Shown: positions 47,969 to 59,188, counted from the stretch's first letter. The stretch: 64,000 bases of DNA from Stutzerimonas stutzeri (GCF_024448715.1 NZ_JAMOHZ010000005.1:62001-126000), one strand, 5' to 3'. The notes: generated by a model from the sequence alone, not told the origin. Made by a program: numbers and translations.

Positions 47969-48027
47969 GAAACGGCTCTCTTGTGGTTGTTTCGTCAAAA
48001 AATACGCCACGAGGACGCACCGAATTG

Positions 48028-49098
48028 TCAGTTGGATGGTGAGCTGCTGGCAGCGGTCACATCACCGGGACCGTTTATTGATCGATTGGTCACAAGCAGC
48101 TGCTCGAGCCGACTATGCAGCTTCTCCGGCAGATTGTGCTGCAAGTCTTGGGCTGCGCGCAGAATCGCCGAACGGAAACCTTCCGCGCCCGCCCCGCCAT
48201 GACTCTTCACAACGATGCCCTGAAGCCCCAAAAAACTTGCGCCGTTATATTGCGCCGGCCGCAGATCGGCTCGTAGCTGGCGTAACAGAGGTAGAGCCAG
48301 CGCACCCACCAGGCGCGAGACCAGCGAACGGCGAAAAAGCGCCTCGACACGCAAGGCAACCATATGCGCCAGCCCCTCGCTGGACTTGAGCAAAATATTG
48401 CCAACGAAGCCATCACACACCGCCACGTCAGCCTCGCCACGAAACAACCCGTCACCCTCGATGAATCCCTGATAATTAATATCGCCAGCCTGCTGCAATA
48501 GCCCAGCTGCCGCCTTGACCTGCTGGTTTCCCTTAATTTCTTCTGTACCAACATTTAGCAGCGAGACTCTCGGGCGTTCGATCCCTAGACTTTGCGCAGC
48601 AACCGAACCCATTACCGCGAATTGATAGAGTTGCTCGGCGGTGCAATCCACGTTCGCACCTAGGTCAAGCAACAGACAGGCACCATCGATAGTGGGGATA
48701 GCGGTCATCATGGCAGGACGATCGACTCCAGGCAGCGTCTTCAGTACGTGGCGAGCCAATGCCATCAAGGCACCCGTATTACCAGCACTGACACAGGCCT
48801 GAGCCTGACCATCGCGCACCAATTGCAGAGCGACGCGCATTGATGACCGCGGCTTGGCGCGCAGTGCCTGTGTGGGTCGTTCGTCCATGCCGATTACCTC
48901 GTCAGCATTGACGATCTTCAGGCGCGCTCGATCCACCCCCGCATGCCGGGCGACGATTTCTTCGAGAATGGAGGATTGGCCAACCAGGGCCAGATGTAAC
49001 GAGGGGGATTCAGCCAGACACTGGAGACTGGCCGGAACAATGCAGTGGGGACCAAAGTCCCCACCCATTGCGTCGATCGCTATGATCGGAGCAGACAA
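48028..49098 (-). CDS. plsX: PlsX, phosphate acyltransferase
   Basis: PlsX (356 aa) makes acyl-phosphate for phospholipid synthesis. The sequence [18 protein letters not shown] and [14 protein letters not shown] are hallmarks. The start is TTG at 49098, 3 nt after the rpmF stop, whose GACGAG gives the ribosome site; the N-terminus [14 protein letters not shown] matches the family. Confidence 0.95.
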   Translation of the reverse strand: MSAPIIAIDAMGGDFGPHCIVPASLQCLAESPSLHLALVGQSSILEEIVARHAGVDRARLKIVNADEVIGMDERPTQALRAKPRSSMRVALQLVRDGQAQACVSAGNTGALMALARHVLKTLPGVDRPAMMTAIPTIDGACLLLDLGANVDCTAEQLYQFAVMGSVAAQSLGIERPRVSLLNVGTEEIKGNQQVKAAAGLLQQAGDINYQGFIEGDGLFRGEADVAVCDGFVGNILLKSSEGLAHMVALRVEALFRRSLVSRLVGALALPLLRQLRADLRPAQYNGASFLGLQGIVVKSHGGAGAEGFRSAILRAAQDLQHNLPEKLHSRLEQLLVTNRSINGPGDVTAASSSPSN

Positions 49099-49101
49099 GA
49101 C

Positions 49102-49284
49102 TTACTCGTCAGCGCCCTTGTCGATCACTTTACGACCACGATAAAAACCTTCCGGGGAAACGTGGTGACGCAGGTGAACTTCACCAGTGCTCTTTTCCAC
49201 GGACAGGGCGTTCGGCACGAGCGCGTCGTGCGAACGACGCATGTCACGGGCGGAACGGGATTTTTTGTTCTGCTGAACAGCCAT
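49102..49284 (-). CDS. rpmF: RpmF, ribosomal protein L32
   Basis: L32 (60 aa) starts [22 protein letters not shown] and is highly basic. A two-Cys zinc site found in some species is not present. It lies between yceD and plsX, as is usual. Confidence 0.97.
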   Translation of the reverse strand: MAVQQNKKSRSARDMRRSHDALVPNALSVEKSTGEVHLRHHVSPEGFYRGRKVIDKGADE

Positions 49285-49296
49285 TGGGGTCAACTC

Positions 49297-49824
49297 CTAA
49301 ACGTTTGGGTCACGCTTTAACTGCGCCAGTACGCTGAACGGGTTGGACCGCGATACCTCGTCCTCACTCGGCTCGGGCTCATCAGGCCCAACCGGCGGCT
49401 GGCAAACTTCTTGGTCATGGAGTGGAACAATCGGAAGAGCGAGCAAAAGCTCCTCTTCAACCAGCGCCAGCAGATCCAGAGGATCCTCTCCCACTTCCAG
49501 CACGTCATAGCCCTTGGGCAGGTGCTGACTGTTCGAACCCTCATTCACCACGGCATAGTCGCATTCGCTGTGAATAGGCAGAACAACCGGCTCCAGACAA
49601 CGCTGGCAAATCATTATGACCTCAACATCCAGCTCGCTGTGGATCACCACAGTACGCTGCTCGTCGCGCCCGAAATCAAAACTGGCGCGCACCACACCTT
49701 TATCGTCCTCGAGAGGATCGACGAGCCGCTTCAGCTCCGACAACTGCAGCTCACCCCTCAGAGTGGCCGCTCGATCAGCGAGCTTGCGCGGGTCAACGTG
49801 CGGAGGTATTGGTCCTTTCAACAT
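49297..49824 (-). CDS. yceD: YceD, 23S rRNA accumulation protein (DUF177)
   Basis: YceD (175 aa) is a DUF177 protein involved in 23S rRNA maturation or accumulation. It has the Cys pair site (MICQRCLEPVVLPIHSECDYAVV) and an acidic C-terminal half. It begins the yceD-rpmF-plsX-fabD cluster, with a 104-nt divergent gap to maf. Confidence 0.93.
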   Translation of the reverse strand: MLKGPIPPHVDPRKLADRAATLRGELQLSELKRLVDPLEDDKGVVRASFDFGRDEQRTVVIHSELDVEVIMICQRCLEPVVLPIHSECDYAVVNEGSNSQHLPKGYDVLEVGEDPLDLLALVEEELLLALPIVPLHDQEVCQPPVGPDEPEPSEDEVSRSNPFSVLAQLKRDPNV

Positions 49825-49928
49825 AAGCGCGGCATTCTAGGGATGCGCCCATCGACTGTCAAAGGAATTCAACCCCACAATTGAGCCCGACCAACCAGTA
49901 ATTGGCCCCCTATATATAAGGAAGGAAA

Positions 49929-50507
49929 ATGCGCCGTCTGCTTCTCGCATCAAGCTCCCCCTATCGACGCGAATTGCTTTCGCGACTGCGGCTGGCATTC
50001 GATTGGAGCGCTCCGCAGATTGACGAAACCGCACATATTGGAGAATCGCCGGAGCATCTTGTGCGCCGACTGGCCAGCGAGAAGGCTCAGGCGCTGACCG
50101 AGACCCACCCGGATCACTTGATCATCGGCTCCGATCAAGTCGCCGTGTTTGAGCAGCAGATCCTCGGTAAACCCCATACGTTTGAGCGAGCAAAGCAGCA
50201 GCTGAAGATCTGCAGTGGAAAAAGCGTGAGCTTCCTGACCGGGCTAGCGCTTCTGGATAGCCGAAACAGGACTACCCAAGTCGACTGCGTATGCTTTACC
50301 GTGCATTTTCGGGTTCTTGAGGACCAACAAATCGAGCGCTACCTGCATGCCGAACGACCTTACGACTGCGCCGGCAGCTTCAAGGCCGAAGGATTAGGGA
50401 TCAGCTTGTTCCGCGCCACGGAAGGCACGGATGTTACCAGCCTGATCGGGCTGCCGCTGATCAGGCTGGTAGACATGCTCAACGAGGCAGGAATCGAAGT
50501 GCCTTGA
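49929..50507 (+). CDS. Maf-family nucleotide pyrophosphatase (YceF type)
   Basis: This 192-aa house-cleaning enzyme hydrolyses non-canonical nucleotides; the YceF branch favours 7-methyl-GTP. Motifs SSSPYRRELL at residues 8-17, the Asp in SDQVAVF and YDCAGSFKAEGLGI are intact. AAGGA ribosome site lies 4-5 nt before ATG. It is divergent from yceD. Confidence 0.93.
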   Translation: MRRLLLASSSPYRRELLSRLRLAFDWSAPQIDETAHIGESPEHLVRRLASEKAQALTETHPDHLIIGSDQVAVFEQQILGKPHTFERAKQQLKICSGKSVSFLTGLALLDSRNRTTQVDCVCFTVHFRVLEDQQIERYLHAERPYDCAGSFKAEGLGISLFRATEGTDVTSLIGLPLIRLVDMLNEAGIEVP

Positions 50508-50521
50508 CAGGACGAGAGTAA

Positions 50522-51505
50522 CTATCGCAGCTGCGGTCCCTGGAAGCCCATCCATAGAGCAAGCTGCGCGCCAAGGCTAGCACCGAGCTTCTTGGTAAAG
50601 CGATCCAGAGCGGAATCTTTGACAGTGAAGTCCACCAACTCCTCTTCTCCGACTACTTCGCGCGCGACGTATCCGGTGCTGCCGAGACCGTCGATCAGAC
50701 CGAGCTCCAGCGCCTGCTCGCCGGACCAGATAAGCCCGGAAAACAATTCAGGATGCCCGGTAATCTGCAATCGATCCCCCCGCCCCTGCTTGACGCTATC
50801 GATGAACTGCCGATGAGTGGTGGCCAGAACGCTGCGCCAGAATTCGGTTTCCTCAGGTTTTTCCGGCTGGAACGGATCGAGAAATGCTTTGTGTTCACCC
50901 GACGTGTACACCCGACGCTCGACACCCAGCTTGTCCATCGTCTCGACAAAACCAAAAGTCGCTGCCGTCACTCCGATAGAGCCAACAAGACTCGATTTAT
51001 CCGCATAGATTTCGTCCGCTGCACTGGCAATGTAATAAGCACCCGATGCACCCAGATCGGTAATCACCGCGTATACCTTGATGGCCGGATACTCGCCACG
51101 CAACCGACGTATTTCGTCATAGATATAACCCGACTGCACCGGACTGCCACCTGGGCTATTGATCCGCAGCACCACACCTTTGGTATTGGCATCCTCAAAG
51201 GCTGCACGAAGCGCTCCGACAATATTGTCCGCACTCGCCGACTCCTCGTCGGCAATCATCCCGCGCACATTGATGACGGCGGTATGGCTACCACTGGCAT
51301 GCTTTCCATCACCCAATTGCAACAAGGGCGAGAACATCAGCAACGCGCCGAACAGATAAATGAATGTCAGCAGCTTGAAGAAAATCCCCCAACGCCGGGC
51401 GCGCCGCTGTTCCTGCACACCAGCAAGCAGTGTCTTTTCCAGCAACTTCCAACTGCTGCGGTCTTCCTTGCTTTCATTCACCGGCGCTTTCCATTCATCC
51501 GACAT
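50522..51505 (-). CDS. sppA: SppA-like signal peptide peptidase (S49)
   Basis: This 327-aa short-form S49 protease has one membrane helix at about 42-62 and catalytic Ser/Lys (GASGAYYIASAADEIYADKSSLVGSIGV). NSPGGSPVQSGYIYDEI is the family signature. It is bound to the inner membrane and degrades cleaved signal peptides. The ATG at 51505 has GAGG 9 nt upstream. Confidence 0.93.
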   Translation of the reverse strand: MSDEWKAPVNESKEDRSSWKLLEKTLLAGVQEQRRARRWGIFFKLLTFIYLFGALLMFSPLLQLGDGKHASGSHTAVINVRGMIADEESASADNIVGALRAAFEDANTKGVVLRINSPGGSPVQSGYIYDEIRRLRGEYPAIKVYAVITDLGASGAYYIASAADEIYADKSSLVGSIGVTAATFGFVETMDKLGVERRVYTSGEHKAFLDPFQPEKPEETEFWRSVLATTHRQFIDSVKQGRGDRLQITGHPELFSGLIWSGEQALELGLIDGLGSTGYVAREVVGEEELVDFTVKDSALDRFTKKLGASLGAQLALWMGFQGPQLR

Positions 51506-52181
51506 ATGCAACTACCTCTGCTGTACCAGCGGAACGCAGCCAATTGCCGAGCTCCGAAAAACGATTGATGAGCATGCTCGGCGCGTATGCCTGTAGCACC
51601 TCCATGGGCTGCGCACCGTAGGAAACCGCAACACTGTCTACGCCAGCTCGCCTAGCCATCTCCAAATCGAACACCGAATCTCCAATCATCACCGCCTGCT
51701 CGGGACGCGCCCCGCAATGCGCCAGAATTTCGCGGATCATTAGAGGGTCAGGCTTGCTCGCGGTCTCGTCTGCGCAGCGAGTCACATCGAAGAAACCCGT
51801 CCAACCCTGACCTTCAAGCACCCTGTCCAGCCCACGCCGACCCTTGCCAGTCGCCACAGCGAGCAGATACCCCTGATCGCGAAATTGTTGCAATGCCTGC
51901 GCGACGCCTGGATACAACGCCGACGGCTCAATTTCCAGGGAAAGATAATGGTCGGCATAGGCGCGACGAAACGCCTCGATCGCACCCGCATCAGTCAGAT
52001 GCGGATACAGCACCGCAATCGCCTCGGGCAAACCGAGCCCAATGATCCCCTTGATGGCGACTTCATCAAGCGCTGGCAGATTACAGCTGGCCGCTGCGGC
52101 AGAAATCGATTCGACGATACGCCCGATCGAGTCCACAAGAGTCCCATCCCAGTCGAAGATCAATACTTCGTATTTATTCAC
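51495..52181 (-). CDS. HAD-family phosphatase (phosphoglycolate phosphatase-like)
   Basis: This 228-aa HAD hydrolase has motif [10 protein letters not shown], motif II in LLAVATGK, and motifs III/IV in KPDPLMI and [19 protein letters not shown] start overlaps the rluC end by 8 nt and has GGAG upstream; the end overlaps sppA by 11 nt. The substrate is uncertain; the similar E. coli Gph acts on 2-phosphoglycolate. Confidence 0.9.
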   Translation of the reverse strand: MNKYEVLIFDWDGTLVDSIGRIVESISAAAASCNLPALDEVAIKGIIGLGLPEAIAVLYPHLTDAGAIEAFRRAYADHYLSLEIEPSALYPGVAQALQQFRDQGYLLAVATGKGRRGLDRVLEGQGWTGFFDVTRCADETASKPDPLMIREILAHCGARPEQAVMIGDSVFDLEMARRAGVDSVAVSYGAQPMEVLQAYAPSMLINRFSELGNWLRSAGTAEVVAYVG

Positions 52182-53127
52182 CCAGCTTCTCCATCGTCCG
52201 CGTCCAGACTTCATCGACCGGCGCCTCCAGACTCAACTCGCCGCCGTCGGGCAAAGGCACCTTCAGGGCATAGGCGTGTAGAAAGAGGCGCTTGCCGCCC
52301 AGATCACGGACAATCTTGGAGAACTCTTCATCGCCGTATTTGTTGTCGCCAGCAATGCCATGACCAGCGTGACGCGCATGTACGCGAATCTGATGCGTGC
52401 GTCCTGTCACCGGCTTGGCTTCGACCAGCGTAGCGAAATCACCAAAACGGCGCAGCACACGGAAAAGCGTCAGCGCCTCCTTGCCCTCATCGGTAACCTC
52501 GACCATGCGCTCACCCGAGCGCAACGTGTTCTTCAATAGCGGCGCATTTACCTGCTTCTTACTGGTATCCCAGCGGCCCCGCACGAGCGCCATGTAGCGC
52601 TTGTCGACGCCATCACCGCGCAACTCCTGATGCAGGTGGCGCAGCATGCTGCGTTTTTTTGCGATCATTAGCAGACCCGAAGTATCCCGATCCAGGCGAT
52701 GGACCAGCTCCAGCTCTTTCACGTCCGGACGCAGTTGGCGCAGTGCTTCGATGACCCCAAAACTGAGCCCGCTGCCACCGTGTACCGCGATACCCGCCGG
52801 CTTGTTCAGCACGATAAGCGCCTTGTCTTCGTAGACAATCGCAGCTTCCAGACGCTCGAGAAGGCCCTGGGCCAACGGCGCTACCTCATCGCGCTCGGCC
52901 AATCGAAGCGGTGGAACACGCACCACATCACCTGCCTGAAGTTTGTATTCGGGCTTGATTCGTCCTTTGTTGACCCTCACCTCACCCTTGCGCAGGATGC
53001 GGTAGATCAAGGTCTTGGGCACACCCTTGAGCTGGGTACGAAGAAAATTATCGATGCGCTGGCCGGCAAGTTCCGGCGAGACCTCGAGCAGCTGAACGCC
53101 GGAGATCTGAGAGGGGGTATTGGTCAT
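52174..53127 (-). CDS. rluC: RluC, 23S rRNA pseudouridine synthase
   Basis: RluC (317 aa) converts U955, U2504 and U2580 in 23S rRNA. An N-terminal S4 RNA-binding domain (about 15-75) and catalytic Asp in [16 protein letters not shown] are seen. It is divergent from rne over a 551-nt gap, as in many gammaproteobacteria. Confidence 0.95.
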   Translation of the reverse strand: MTNTPSQISGVQLLEVSPELAGQRIDNFLRTQLKGVPKTLIYRILRKGEVRVNKGRIKPEYKLQAGDVVRVPPLRLAERDEVAPLAQGLLERLEAAIVYEDKALIVLNKPAGIAVHGGSGLSFGVIEALRQLRPDVKELELVHRLDRDTSGLLMIAKKRSMLRHLHQELRGDGVDKRYMALVRGRWDTSKKQVNAPLLKNTLRSGERMVEVTDEGKEALTLFRVLRRFGDFATLVEAKPVTGRTHQIRVHARHAGHGIAGDNKYGDEEFSKIVRDLGGKRLFLHAYALKVPLPDGGELSLEAPVDEVWTRTMEKLGE

Positions 53128-53154
53128 CGGCGGATGATATCAATTTTCATGAAT

Positions 53155-53183
53155 TTGAAGCACTTAAACATTGCTGTTATAGT
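53155..53183 (+). promoter_or_regulatory. Sigma-70 promoter of rne
   Basis: TTGAAG, 17 nt, TATAGT, giving a start near 53190. Both boxes and spacing are good. The leader to the ATG is about 490 nt. Confidence 0.75.
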
Positions 53184-53189
53184 CCCGAA

Positions 53190-53678
53190 CGCCGCCAAAA
53201 GCGGCCAGGTCGAGGAATGCCAGCGAAACCGCCATTTCTGACCCTGTAATGCAAGGACGTGAGGCCGTCCGACGGAGCTTCTCTCAAGTAGCGTTGAAGC
53301 ACCGAAACAAGCCTTGAAGACATGATGCGTGCCCCCGTTGGGGAATCGCGATAATCGACAACCGCTCCCGGATTTCTGCGAGTGGCACCCGATTTTCAAA
53401 GTATGAGTGTTGGGTGGAGATGCACAGCCATCGGATTGCGTAGCAAAGGCTTTCACAGACGCTTCATTCCGTCCGCTACCGATTGCTGATTCCTCCTCCC
53501 GAACCATTGCTTCTGTTCCGACAGCAAGCAGGAGACGTCGTCGCGACGCCGGCCCAACTGGCCTCACATCGCTGGACACTGGAATGCCTTACAACCATTC
53601 CTGACTCACCTGACACCGACCGCGAGAGTCGTGTGTGCCGAACGCCGTTTCCGCTGCCCTGGAAACCGACGGTACTAC
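53190..53678 (+). ncRNA. rne leader (rne-II-type structured 5' UTR)
   Basis: The long transcribed, non-coding leader of RNase E. Local hairpins are visible (GACG-TGAGGC-CGTC at 53255-53270; CCCCCGTTGGGG at 53332-53343; GGAGACGTCGTCGCGACGCC near 53531). The Pseudomonas rne-II motif is a conserved structure in this position and probably lets RNase E cut its own mRNA. The 5' end is estimated from the promoter. Confidence 0.65.
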
Positions 53679-56600
53679 ATGAAAAGAATGCTAATTAACG
53701 CAACTCAGCCAGAAGAGTTGCGTGTCGCACTGGTCGATGGCCAGCGTCTGTTCGATCTCGATATCGAATCCGGCGCCCGCGAACAGAAAAAAGCCAATAT
53801 CTATAAAGGCAAAATCACCCGCGTCGAGCCCAGCCTCGAAGCAGCCTTCGTAGACTTTGGCGCAGATCGCCACGGCTTTCTCCCCCTCAAAGAAATCTCC
53901 CGCGAGTATTTCAAGAAGGCTCCGGAAGGCCGCGTCAACATCAAGGACGTCTTGAGCGAGGGCCAGGAAGTCATTGTCCAGGTCGAAAAGGAAGAGCGTG
54001 GCAACAAAGGCGCAGCCCTGACTACCTTCATCAGCTTGGCTGGCCGTTACCTGGTATTGATGCCGAATAACCCGCGTGCGGGTGGTATATCGCGCCGCAT
54101 CGAGGGCGAAGAGCGCAACGAATTGCGCGAAGCGCTGAATGGCCTCAACGTTCCAGCCGACATGGGCCTGATCGTCCGCACCGCCGGCCTCGGGCGCTCC
54201 AGCGAAGAAATGCAATGGGATTTGGACTACCTCCTGCAGCTGTGGAGCGCGGTGAAGGAAGCCTCGCAGGATCGTTCAGCGCCCTTCCTGATCTACCAGG
54301 AATCCAATGTCATCATCCGTGCCATCCGAGATTACCTGCGCCAGGATATCGGCGAAGTCCTGATCGACAGCGTCGAAGCCCAGGATGAAGCCCTTTCGTT
54401 CATCCAGCAGGTGATGCCGCAGTACGCCAGCAAGATCAAGCTGTACGAAGACAGCGTCCCGCTGTTCAATCGCTTCCAGATCGAAAGCCAGATCGAGACC
54501 GCATTCCAACGTGAAGTGAAGCTGCCGTCCGGTGGCTCCATCGTCATCGATCCTACCGAAGCGCTGGTTTCCATCGACATCAACTCGGCGCGCGCCACCA
54601 AGGGCGGCGACATCGAAGAAACCGCGCTACAGACCAACCTTGAAGCAGCCGAGGAAATTGCTCGTCAGCTGCGCCTGCGGGATATCGGCGGTCTGATCGT
54701 CATCGACTTCATCGACATGACCCCGGCAAAAAACCAGCGCGCCGTGGAGGAGAAAGTCCGCGAAGCGCTCGAAGCTGACCGCGCACGCATTCAGGTCGGT
54801 CGCATTTCTCGCTTCGGCCTCTTGGAAATGTCCCGTCAACGTCTGCGCCCGTCTCTCGGCGAAACCAGCGGCATCGTCTGCCCTCGCTGTAATGGCCAAG
54901 GCATCATCCGTGACGTCGAATCGCTGTCACTGGCTATCCTGCGCCTGATCGAAGAAGAAGCGCTTAAAGACCGCACCGCAGAGGTTCGGGCTCGCGTGCC
55001 CTTCCAGGTCGCCGCCTTCCTGCTCAACGAGAAGCGCAACGCTATCACCAAAATCGAACTGCGCAGCCGCGCACGCATCTTCATTCTGCCGGATGACCAC
55101 CTGGAAACACCGCATTTCGAAGTACAGCGCCTGCGCGACGACAGCCCGGAGATCGTCGCCGGTCAGGCCAGTTACGAGATGAGCCCGACCGAGATTGAAG
55201 AAGCCCAGCCGGTTAGCTCGACTCGTACGCTGGTGCGACAGGAAGCAGCAGTGAAAACGGCGCCGCAGCGTACCGCACCCGCACCTACCCCTGCTCAGTC
55301 GCCAGCCGTAGCCGCACCTGCCGTTCAGGAACCAAGCCTGTTCAAAGGATTGGTCAAATCTTTAGTCGGCCTTTTTGCTGGCAAGCAGGAAGCGCCGGCG
55401 GTGGAAGTTGAGAAGAAACCTGCAGCCAGCAGCCGCCCACAACGCAACGATGAGCGTCGCAGCGGTCGCCAACAAAACCGTCGTCGTGATTCACGCAGCA
55501 ATCGCGACGAAGAGCGCAAGCCACGCGAAGAGCGTGTACCGCGTGAGGAACGCCAGCCTCGTGAAGAGCGCCAGCCGCGTCCACCGCGCGAAGAGCGCAA
55601 GCCACGCGAACCTCGTGAATCTCGCGAGCCGGTAGAAGCCAGCGAGAGCCCTTCGCAGCCTCAACCGCGTCGTGAACGCACTCCTCGTGAGGACCGTCAG
55701 CCCCGCGAAGAGCGTAAGCGTGAATTGCGGGCGCCGCTCGACGAACCGACCCAGGCAGCTCCGGGCGTGGACCTCATCGAGGAAACGACAGAGCGCAAAC
55801 CGCGCCCGCCTCGCGAAGAGCGCAAACCTCGCGTCGAGCAGAGTGTGAACGAGGAAGAACTGCAGCAGAACGAAGAAACAGTTGAAAACGCACAGGACGA
55901 GCAGGAATCAACCGAGGGCAATGATCGCCCGCGTCGCCGGTCCCGCGGCCAGCGTCGTCGCAGCAACCGCCGTGATCGTCAGCGTGATGCCAATGGCAAC
56001 GAGATCGACAGCGAGGCCGAGGCGGCTACAGCTGAAGTCAGCGAGAGCAACGCTCCGGTGAAATCCGAACAGGTCGCCATCGCTGCCACGGCAGCTGCTC
56101 TGGCTGCCAATACGGCGGACACCGAGACAGCACCGACTCCAGCCCAGCCCGAAGACGAGGCGATGCCGACAGCGTCGGTGCTCGCCGAAAGCGCCACCGA
56201 AAGCATCAGTGAATCCAAAGAGGTTGCGAAGCCTGCTGAAAGCATCTCAGCGCCGGCAGTCGAGGTCGCTACACCGGTTGCCTTGGAAGCCGAGCCGGCC
56301 CTGCAGGAGACCAGCCAACCAGAACCGGTCACAGCCGAACCCACATTTGCCGAAGCAGTCTCGCCTGCTGCCGAGCAACCCGCCCCGGTTGCGGTCGAAC
56401 CTGCGGCGCCGGTTGTGACTGCCTCTGGCCGCGCAGCTAACGATCCGCGTGAAGTACGCCGTCGCCGCCTCGAGCAGGAACGTCTAGCCAAGGAAGCGTC
56501 GGAGGTTGAAGCGAAAACCGCAGCCGAAGCGAAGGACCCAGTAGAACAGCCAATGGCCAGCCCTGAGATCGTTGTCGGCGAAACGGCCAGCGATGCGCCA

Positions 56601-56813
56601 GCCGGGCACATGTTCGACGCAACCAACAGCAGCAAGGAAAAGCCCGCCGAGGCTGCTCCCCAAGCTGAGCAACTAGCTGCCGAACCGAAGACTGAACAGG
56701 TCGACGCGGAAACAGCCCAGCCGAACGCCGAGCCGACCGAAGTTGCACAAGCCAAGCCTGATGTAGCTGACGACGCTGGCGAGCAAGACGACGCCGAGAA
56801 GCGTCAGAGTTAA
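53679..56813 (+). CDS. rne: RNase E
   Basis: RNase E (1044 aa) is the main mRNA-decay and rRNA-processing endonuclease. The S1 domain is at about 35-125; catalytic Asp300 and Asp343 ([18 protein letters not shown]) and Zn-link Cys401/Cys404 (CPRCNG) match E. coli with a 3-residue offset. The C-terminal half is disordered: REER/KPRE repeats at about 610-720, acidic stretches, Ala/Pro/Glu-rich regions, then [21 protein letters not shown] near the end. The ATG at 53679 ([22 protein letters not shown]) is the family start. Confidence 0.98.
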   Translation: MKRMLINATQPEELRVALVDGQRLFDLDIESGAREQKKANIYKGKITRVEPSLEAAFVDFGADRHGFLPLKEISREYFKKAPEGRVNIKDVLSEGQEVIVQVEKEERGNKGAALTTFISLAGRYLVLMPNNPRAGGISRRIEGEERNELREALNGLNVPADMGLIVRTAGLGRSSEEMQWDLDYLLQLWSAVKEASQDRSAPFLIYQESNVIIRAIRDYLRQDIGEVLIDSVEAQDEALSFIQQVMPQYASKIKLYEDSVPLFNRFQIESQIETAFQREVKLPSGGSIVIDPTEALVSIDINSARATKGGDIEETALQTNLEAAEEIARQLRLRDIGGLIVIDFIDMTPAKNQRAVEEKVREALEADRARIQVGRISRFGLLEMSRQRLRPSLGETSGIVCPRCNGQGIIRDVESLSLAILRLIEEEALKDRTAEVRARVPFQVAAFLLNEKRNAITKIELRSRARIFILPDDHLETPHFEVQRLRDDSPEIVAGQASYEMSPTEIEEAQPVSSTRTLVRQEAAVKTAPQRTAPAPTPAQSPAVAAPAVQEPSLFKGLVKSLVGLFAGKQEAPAVEVEKKPAASSRPQRNDERRSGRQQNRRRDSRSNRDEERKPREERVPREERQPREERQPRPPREERKPREPRESREPVEASESPSQPQPRRERTPREDRQPREERKRELRAPLDEPTQAAPGVDLIEETTERKPRPPREERKPRVEQSVNEEELQQNEETVENAQDEQESTEGNDRPRRRSRGQRRRSNRRDRQRDANGNEIDSEAEAATAEVSESNAPVKSEQVAIAATAAALAANTADTETAPTPAQPEDEAMPTASVLAESATESISESKEVAKPAESISAPAVEVATPVALEAEPALQETSQPEPVTAEPTFAEAVSPAAEQPAPVAVEPAAPVVTASGRAANDPREVRRRRLEQERLAKEASEVEAKTAAEAKDPVEQPMASPEIVVGETASDAPAGHMFDATNSSKEKPAEAAPQAEQLAAEPKTEQVDAETAQPNAEPTEVAQAKPDVADDAGEQDDAEKRQS

Positions 56814-56827
56814 TCTCGTCGCAATTG

Positions 56828-56856
56828 AAAAAGGGATGCTTCGGCATCCCTTTTTT
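56828..56856. terminator. Bidirectional terminator between rne and murB
   Basis: A stem AAAAAGGGATGC / GCATCCCTTTTTT with loop TTCG lies 14 nt after rne. It has T-runs on both strands and so can end both rne and the convergent murB, whose stop lies 85 nt away. Confidence 0.92.
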
Positions 56857-56940
56857 GTGGTTCGCTGGAGGCCCAGCGGCACGAGCCGGACCTCGCAAAC
56901 AACCGGGCCACACTGAGGCGGCGCCAGGCCGCCGCACGAA

Positions 56941-57960
56941 CTAGATAACGTTCGGCTCGATTTCCAGCTGTACGGCAAAACGCTCGGCGATATCCGCCTG
57001 AATACGCCGGGCGAGCTGGATGATCTGCTGACCGGTGGCCTGACCGTAATTAACCAGAACCAGCGCCTGCAGCTTGTGCACGCCGGCATCGCCATCCCGA
57101 TACCCTTTCCAGCCCGCACACTCGATCAGCCAGCCGGCAGCAAGTTTGACCTGCCCCTCCGCCTGAGGAAACGCCACGACGTCCGGAAAGCGTTCGCGCA
57201 GGGCATCGGCTACAGATTGCGGCACCAACGGATTCTTGAAAAAACTACCGGCGTTGCCCAAGATCCTGGGATCAGGCAGCTTCCCGCTACGAATGGCGCA
57301 GACCGCGCGACTGACATCTGCTGGCGTAGGTGAATCAATAGCGTGTTGTTGCAGCCACTGACGGAGCGGCCCGTAATCCAGCTGCAGATTCGCCGTCCGC
57401 TGCAGCGCGAAGCGCACCCGAAGGATGATGTAGCGCCCCGCCTGCCGCTTGAATACGCTGTCGCGATAGCCGAACTCGCAGGCTTGCAGATCGAACTCGC
57501 GTTGGGCACCCGTTTCTCGGTCCAGCGCAGTTAGCCCGGCGAATACATCCTTGACCTCGACGCCGTACGCGCCGACATTTTGAATTGGCGCGGCGCCGAC
57601 AGTGCCAGGAATCAGACTGAGATTTTCCAACCCCGACAATCCGAGCTCCAGGCTGCGCAACACGAAGGGATGCCAGGGCTCCCCCGCCTCCGCCTCGATT
57701 ATCACCCGTTCACCGTCATCCTCGAGCACCCGAACACCTCGGCTTGCCATGCGAAGCACCAGCGCATCCAGGTCGGTCGTAAGCACGAGATTGCTACCGC
57801 CGCCCAGGATCCACAGCGGAACTCTGAGACGCCGCGCCTCGCCGAGCGCTTCAGCTACGTCTTGATCGCACTGTGCTTCGGTGAAGTGCGCCGCACGGGC
57901 TTCGACCGCGAAGGTATTGAGCGCCTTGAGCGAGCGATTCTGTTCGATAAGCAGACTCAC
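56941..57960 (-). CDS. murB: MurB, UDP-MurNAc dehydrogenase
   Basis: MurB (339 aa) makes UDP-MurNAc with FAD and NADPH. The FAD site GGGSNLVL, catalytic region YRDSVFK, GNAGSFFKNPLV and final Glu (LEIEPNVI) show a type I enzyme. GTG start overlaps the ptpA stop (GTGA). Confidence 0.96.
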   Translation of the reverse strand: MSLLIEQNRSLKALNTFAVEARAAHFTEAQCDQDVAEALGEARRLRVPLWILGGGSNLVLTTDLDALVLRMASRGVRVLEDDGERVIIEAEAGEPWHPFVLRSLELGLSGLENLSLIPGTVGAAPIQNVGAYGVEVKDVFAGLTALDRETGAQREFDLQACEFGYRDSVFKRQAGRYIILRVRFALQRTANLQLDYGPLRQWLQQHAIDSPTPADVSRAVCAIRSGKLPDPRILGNAGSFFKNPLVPQSVADALRERFPDVVAFPQAEGQVKLAAGWLIECAGWKGYRDGDAGVHKLQALVLVNYGQATGQQIIQLARRIQADIAERFAVQLEIEPNVI

Positions 57961-58421
57961 AAGCGTTCCCTGACTTCATCAAGTAACGCCGTGGATGCCC
58001 GCTCGACAAGATCCAGCACCTGCTCGAAACCGTCCTCGCCACCAAAATAAGGATCCGGCACAACATCTTGACCCAGGCGATAGCGGCGCAGGAACAAATC
58101 GAGTTCACCATGGGAGTCAGCAGGTCGCAGCGCCTGCAAATAGGCCAGATTGTCATGATCCATCGCAAGGATAAGATCGAAGCGCTGGAAGTCTTCTTTG
58201 GTCACCTGACGTGCCTTCAGCGACTGCAGATCGTAGCCTCGCAGCGCGGCCGCCTGGCAGGATCGCTGGTCTGGCTTCTTGCCGACGTGCCAGTCACCGG
58301 TTCCGGCCGAATCGATGCTGATTCGACTTTCCAGCTGGGCCACCTGCACCTGTTTACGAAACACCGCCTCAGCGGTGGGTGATCGACAGATATTGCCCAT
58401 ACAAACGAACAGAACCTTCAC
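57957..58421 (-). CDS. Low-molecular-weight protein tyrosine phosphatase
   Basis: This 154-aa enzyme has the P-loop CMGNICRS with nucleophile Cys7 and Arg13, and the general acid Asp in VPDPYFGGEDGF. GTG start lies 2 nt after the kdsB stop. Target proteins are unknown; relatives act on polysaccharide kinases. Confidence 0.93.
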   Translation of the reverse strand: MKVLFVCMGNICRSPTAEAVFRKQVQVAQLESRISIDSAGTGDWHVGKKPDQRSCQAAALRGYDLQSLKARQVTKEDFQRFDLILAMDHDNLAYLQALRPADSHGELDLFLRRYRLGQDVVPDPYFGGEDGFEQVLDLVERASTALLDEVRERL

Positions 58422-58423
58422 GC

Positions 58424-59188
58424 TCAGGCTCCGAGCAGCTTGCGGACACGTTCCAGATCCTCAGCGGTATCGACCCCGGCCGGAGGTGCCTCAACCGCAT
58501 CAGCTACATGAATGCGCTTGCCATGCCAGAGTGCCCGCAGTTGCTCCAAGCATTCTGTGTTTTCAAGCCAGCAAGGCCCCCAGGCAACGAAGTCGGCGAG
58601 GAAGCCGGCCCTGTAGGCGTAGATGCCGATATGCCGGCGATACGGAACACCAGGCGGAAGCGCATCCCGATCATGCGCGAATTCATCCCGCGCCCACGGC
58701 AATGGCGCACGGCTAAAGGTGAGCGCCAGCCCGTCGATATCGCTGAGCACCTTCACCACATTGGGATTGAATAGGGCCTGCGGATCGCTGATCGGCTCGG
58801 CAAGCGTTGCGATCGCCGCCTCCGGGTGACCAGCGAGATTGCGCGCAACCTGGTCGATCACCGAAGGAGGAATCAGCGGCTCGTCGCCCTGAACGTTCAC
58901 TACGATGGCATCAGCCGGCAAACCAAGCTTTTGTGCCACTTCGGCGAGGCGATCGGTGCCCGAGTTGTGCTCCACCTGGGTCAGCAACGCCTCCGCGCCA
59001 AACCCTTTGCAAGCTTCGAGAATGCGCTGGTCGTCGGTGGCAACAACGACCCGCTGGGCACCACTTTTACACGCCTGCTCCCAGACGTGGCGGATCATCG
59101 GCTTACCGGCAATGTCCTGCAGTGGCTTGCCTGGAAGGCGGCTGGACGCGTAACGCGCCGGAATCACGACAGTATAGGCGCTACTCAT
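58424..59188 (-). CDS. kdsB: KdsB, CMP-KDO synthetase
   Basis: KdsB (254 aa) activates KDO for lipopolysaccharide. [31 protein letters not shown] and [12 protein letters not shown] are present. ATG overlaps the stop of the upstream Trm112-like gene by 4 nt. Confidence 0.96.
   Translation of the reverse strand: MSSAYTVVIPARYASSRLPGKPLQDIAGKPMIRHVWEQACKSGAQRVVVATDDQRILEACKGFGAEALLTQVEHNSGTDRLAEVAQKLGLPADAIVVNVQGDEPLIPPSVIDQVARNLAGHPEAAIATLAEPISDPQALFNPNVVKVLSDIDGLALTFSRAPLPWARDEFAHDRDALPPGVPYRRHIGIYAYRAGFLADFVAWGPCWLENTECLEQLRALWHGKRIHVADAVEAPPAGVDTAEDLERVRKLLGA

Larger units (their letters stand above)
53128..53678. promoter_or_regulatory. Divergent rluC / rne control region
   Basis: This 551-nt gap holds the rne promoter near its rluC side and then a transcribed leader of about 490 nt. 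The reverse strand is the rluC promoter side. No coding frame here looks real. Confidence 0.8.

Noticed and set aside
53631..53678. Upstream in-frame extension of rne by 16 codons
   Set aside because: The family start is the later ATG at 53679; the extension is not conserved and lies in the leader.
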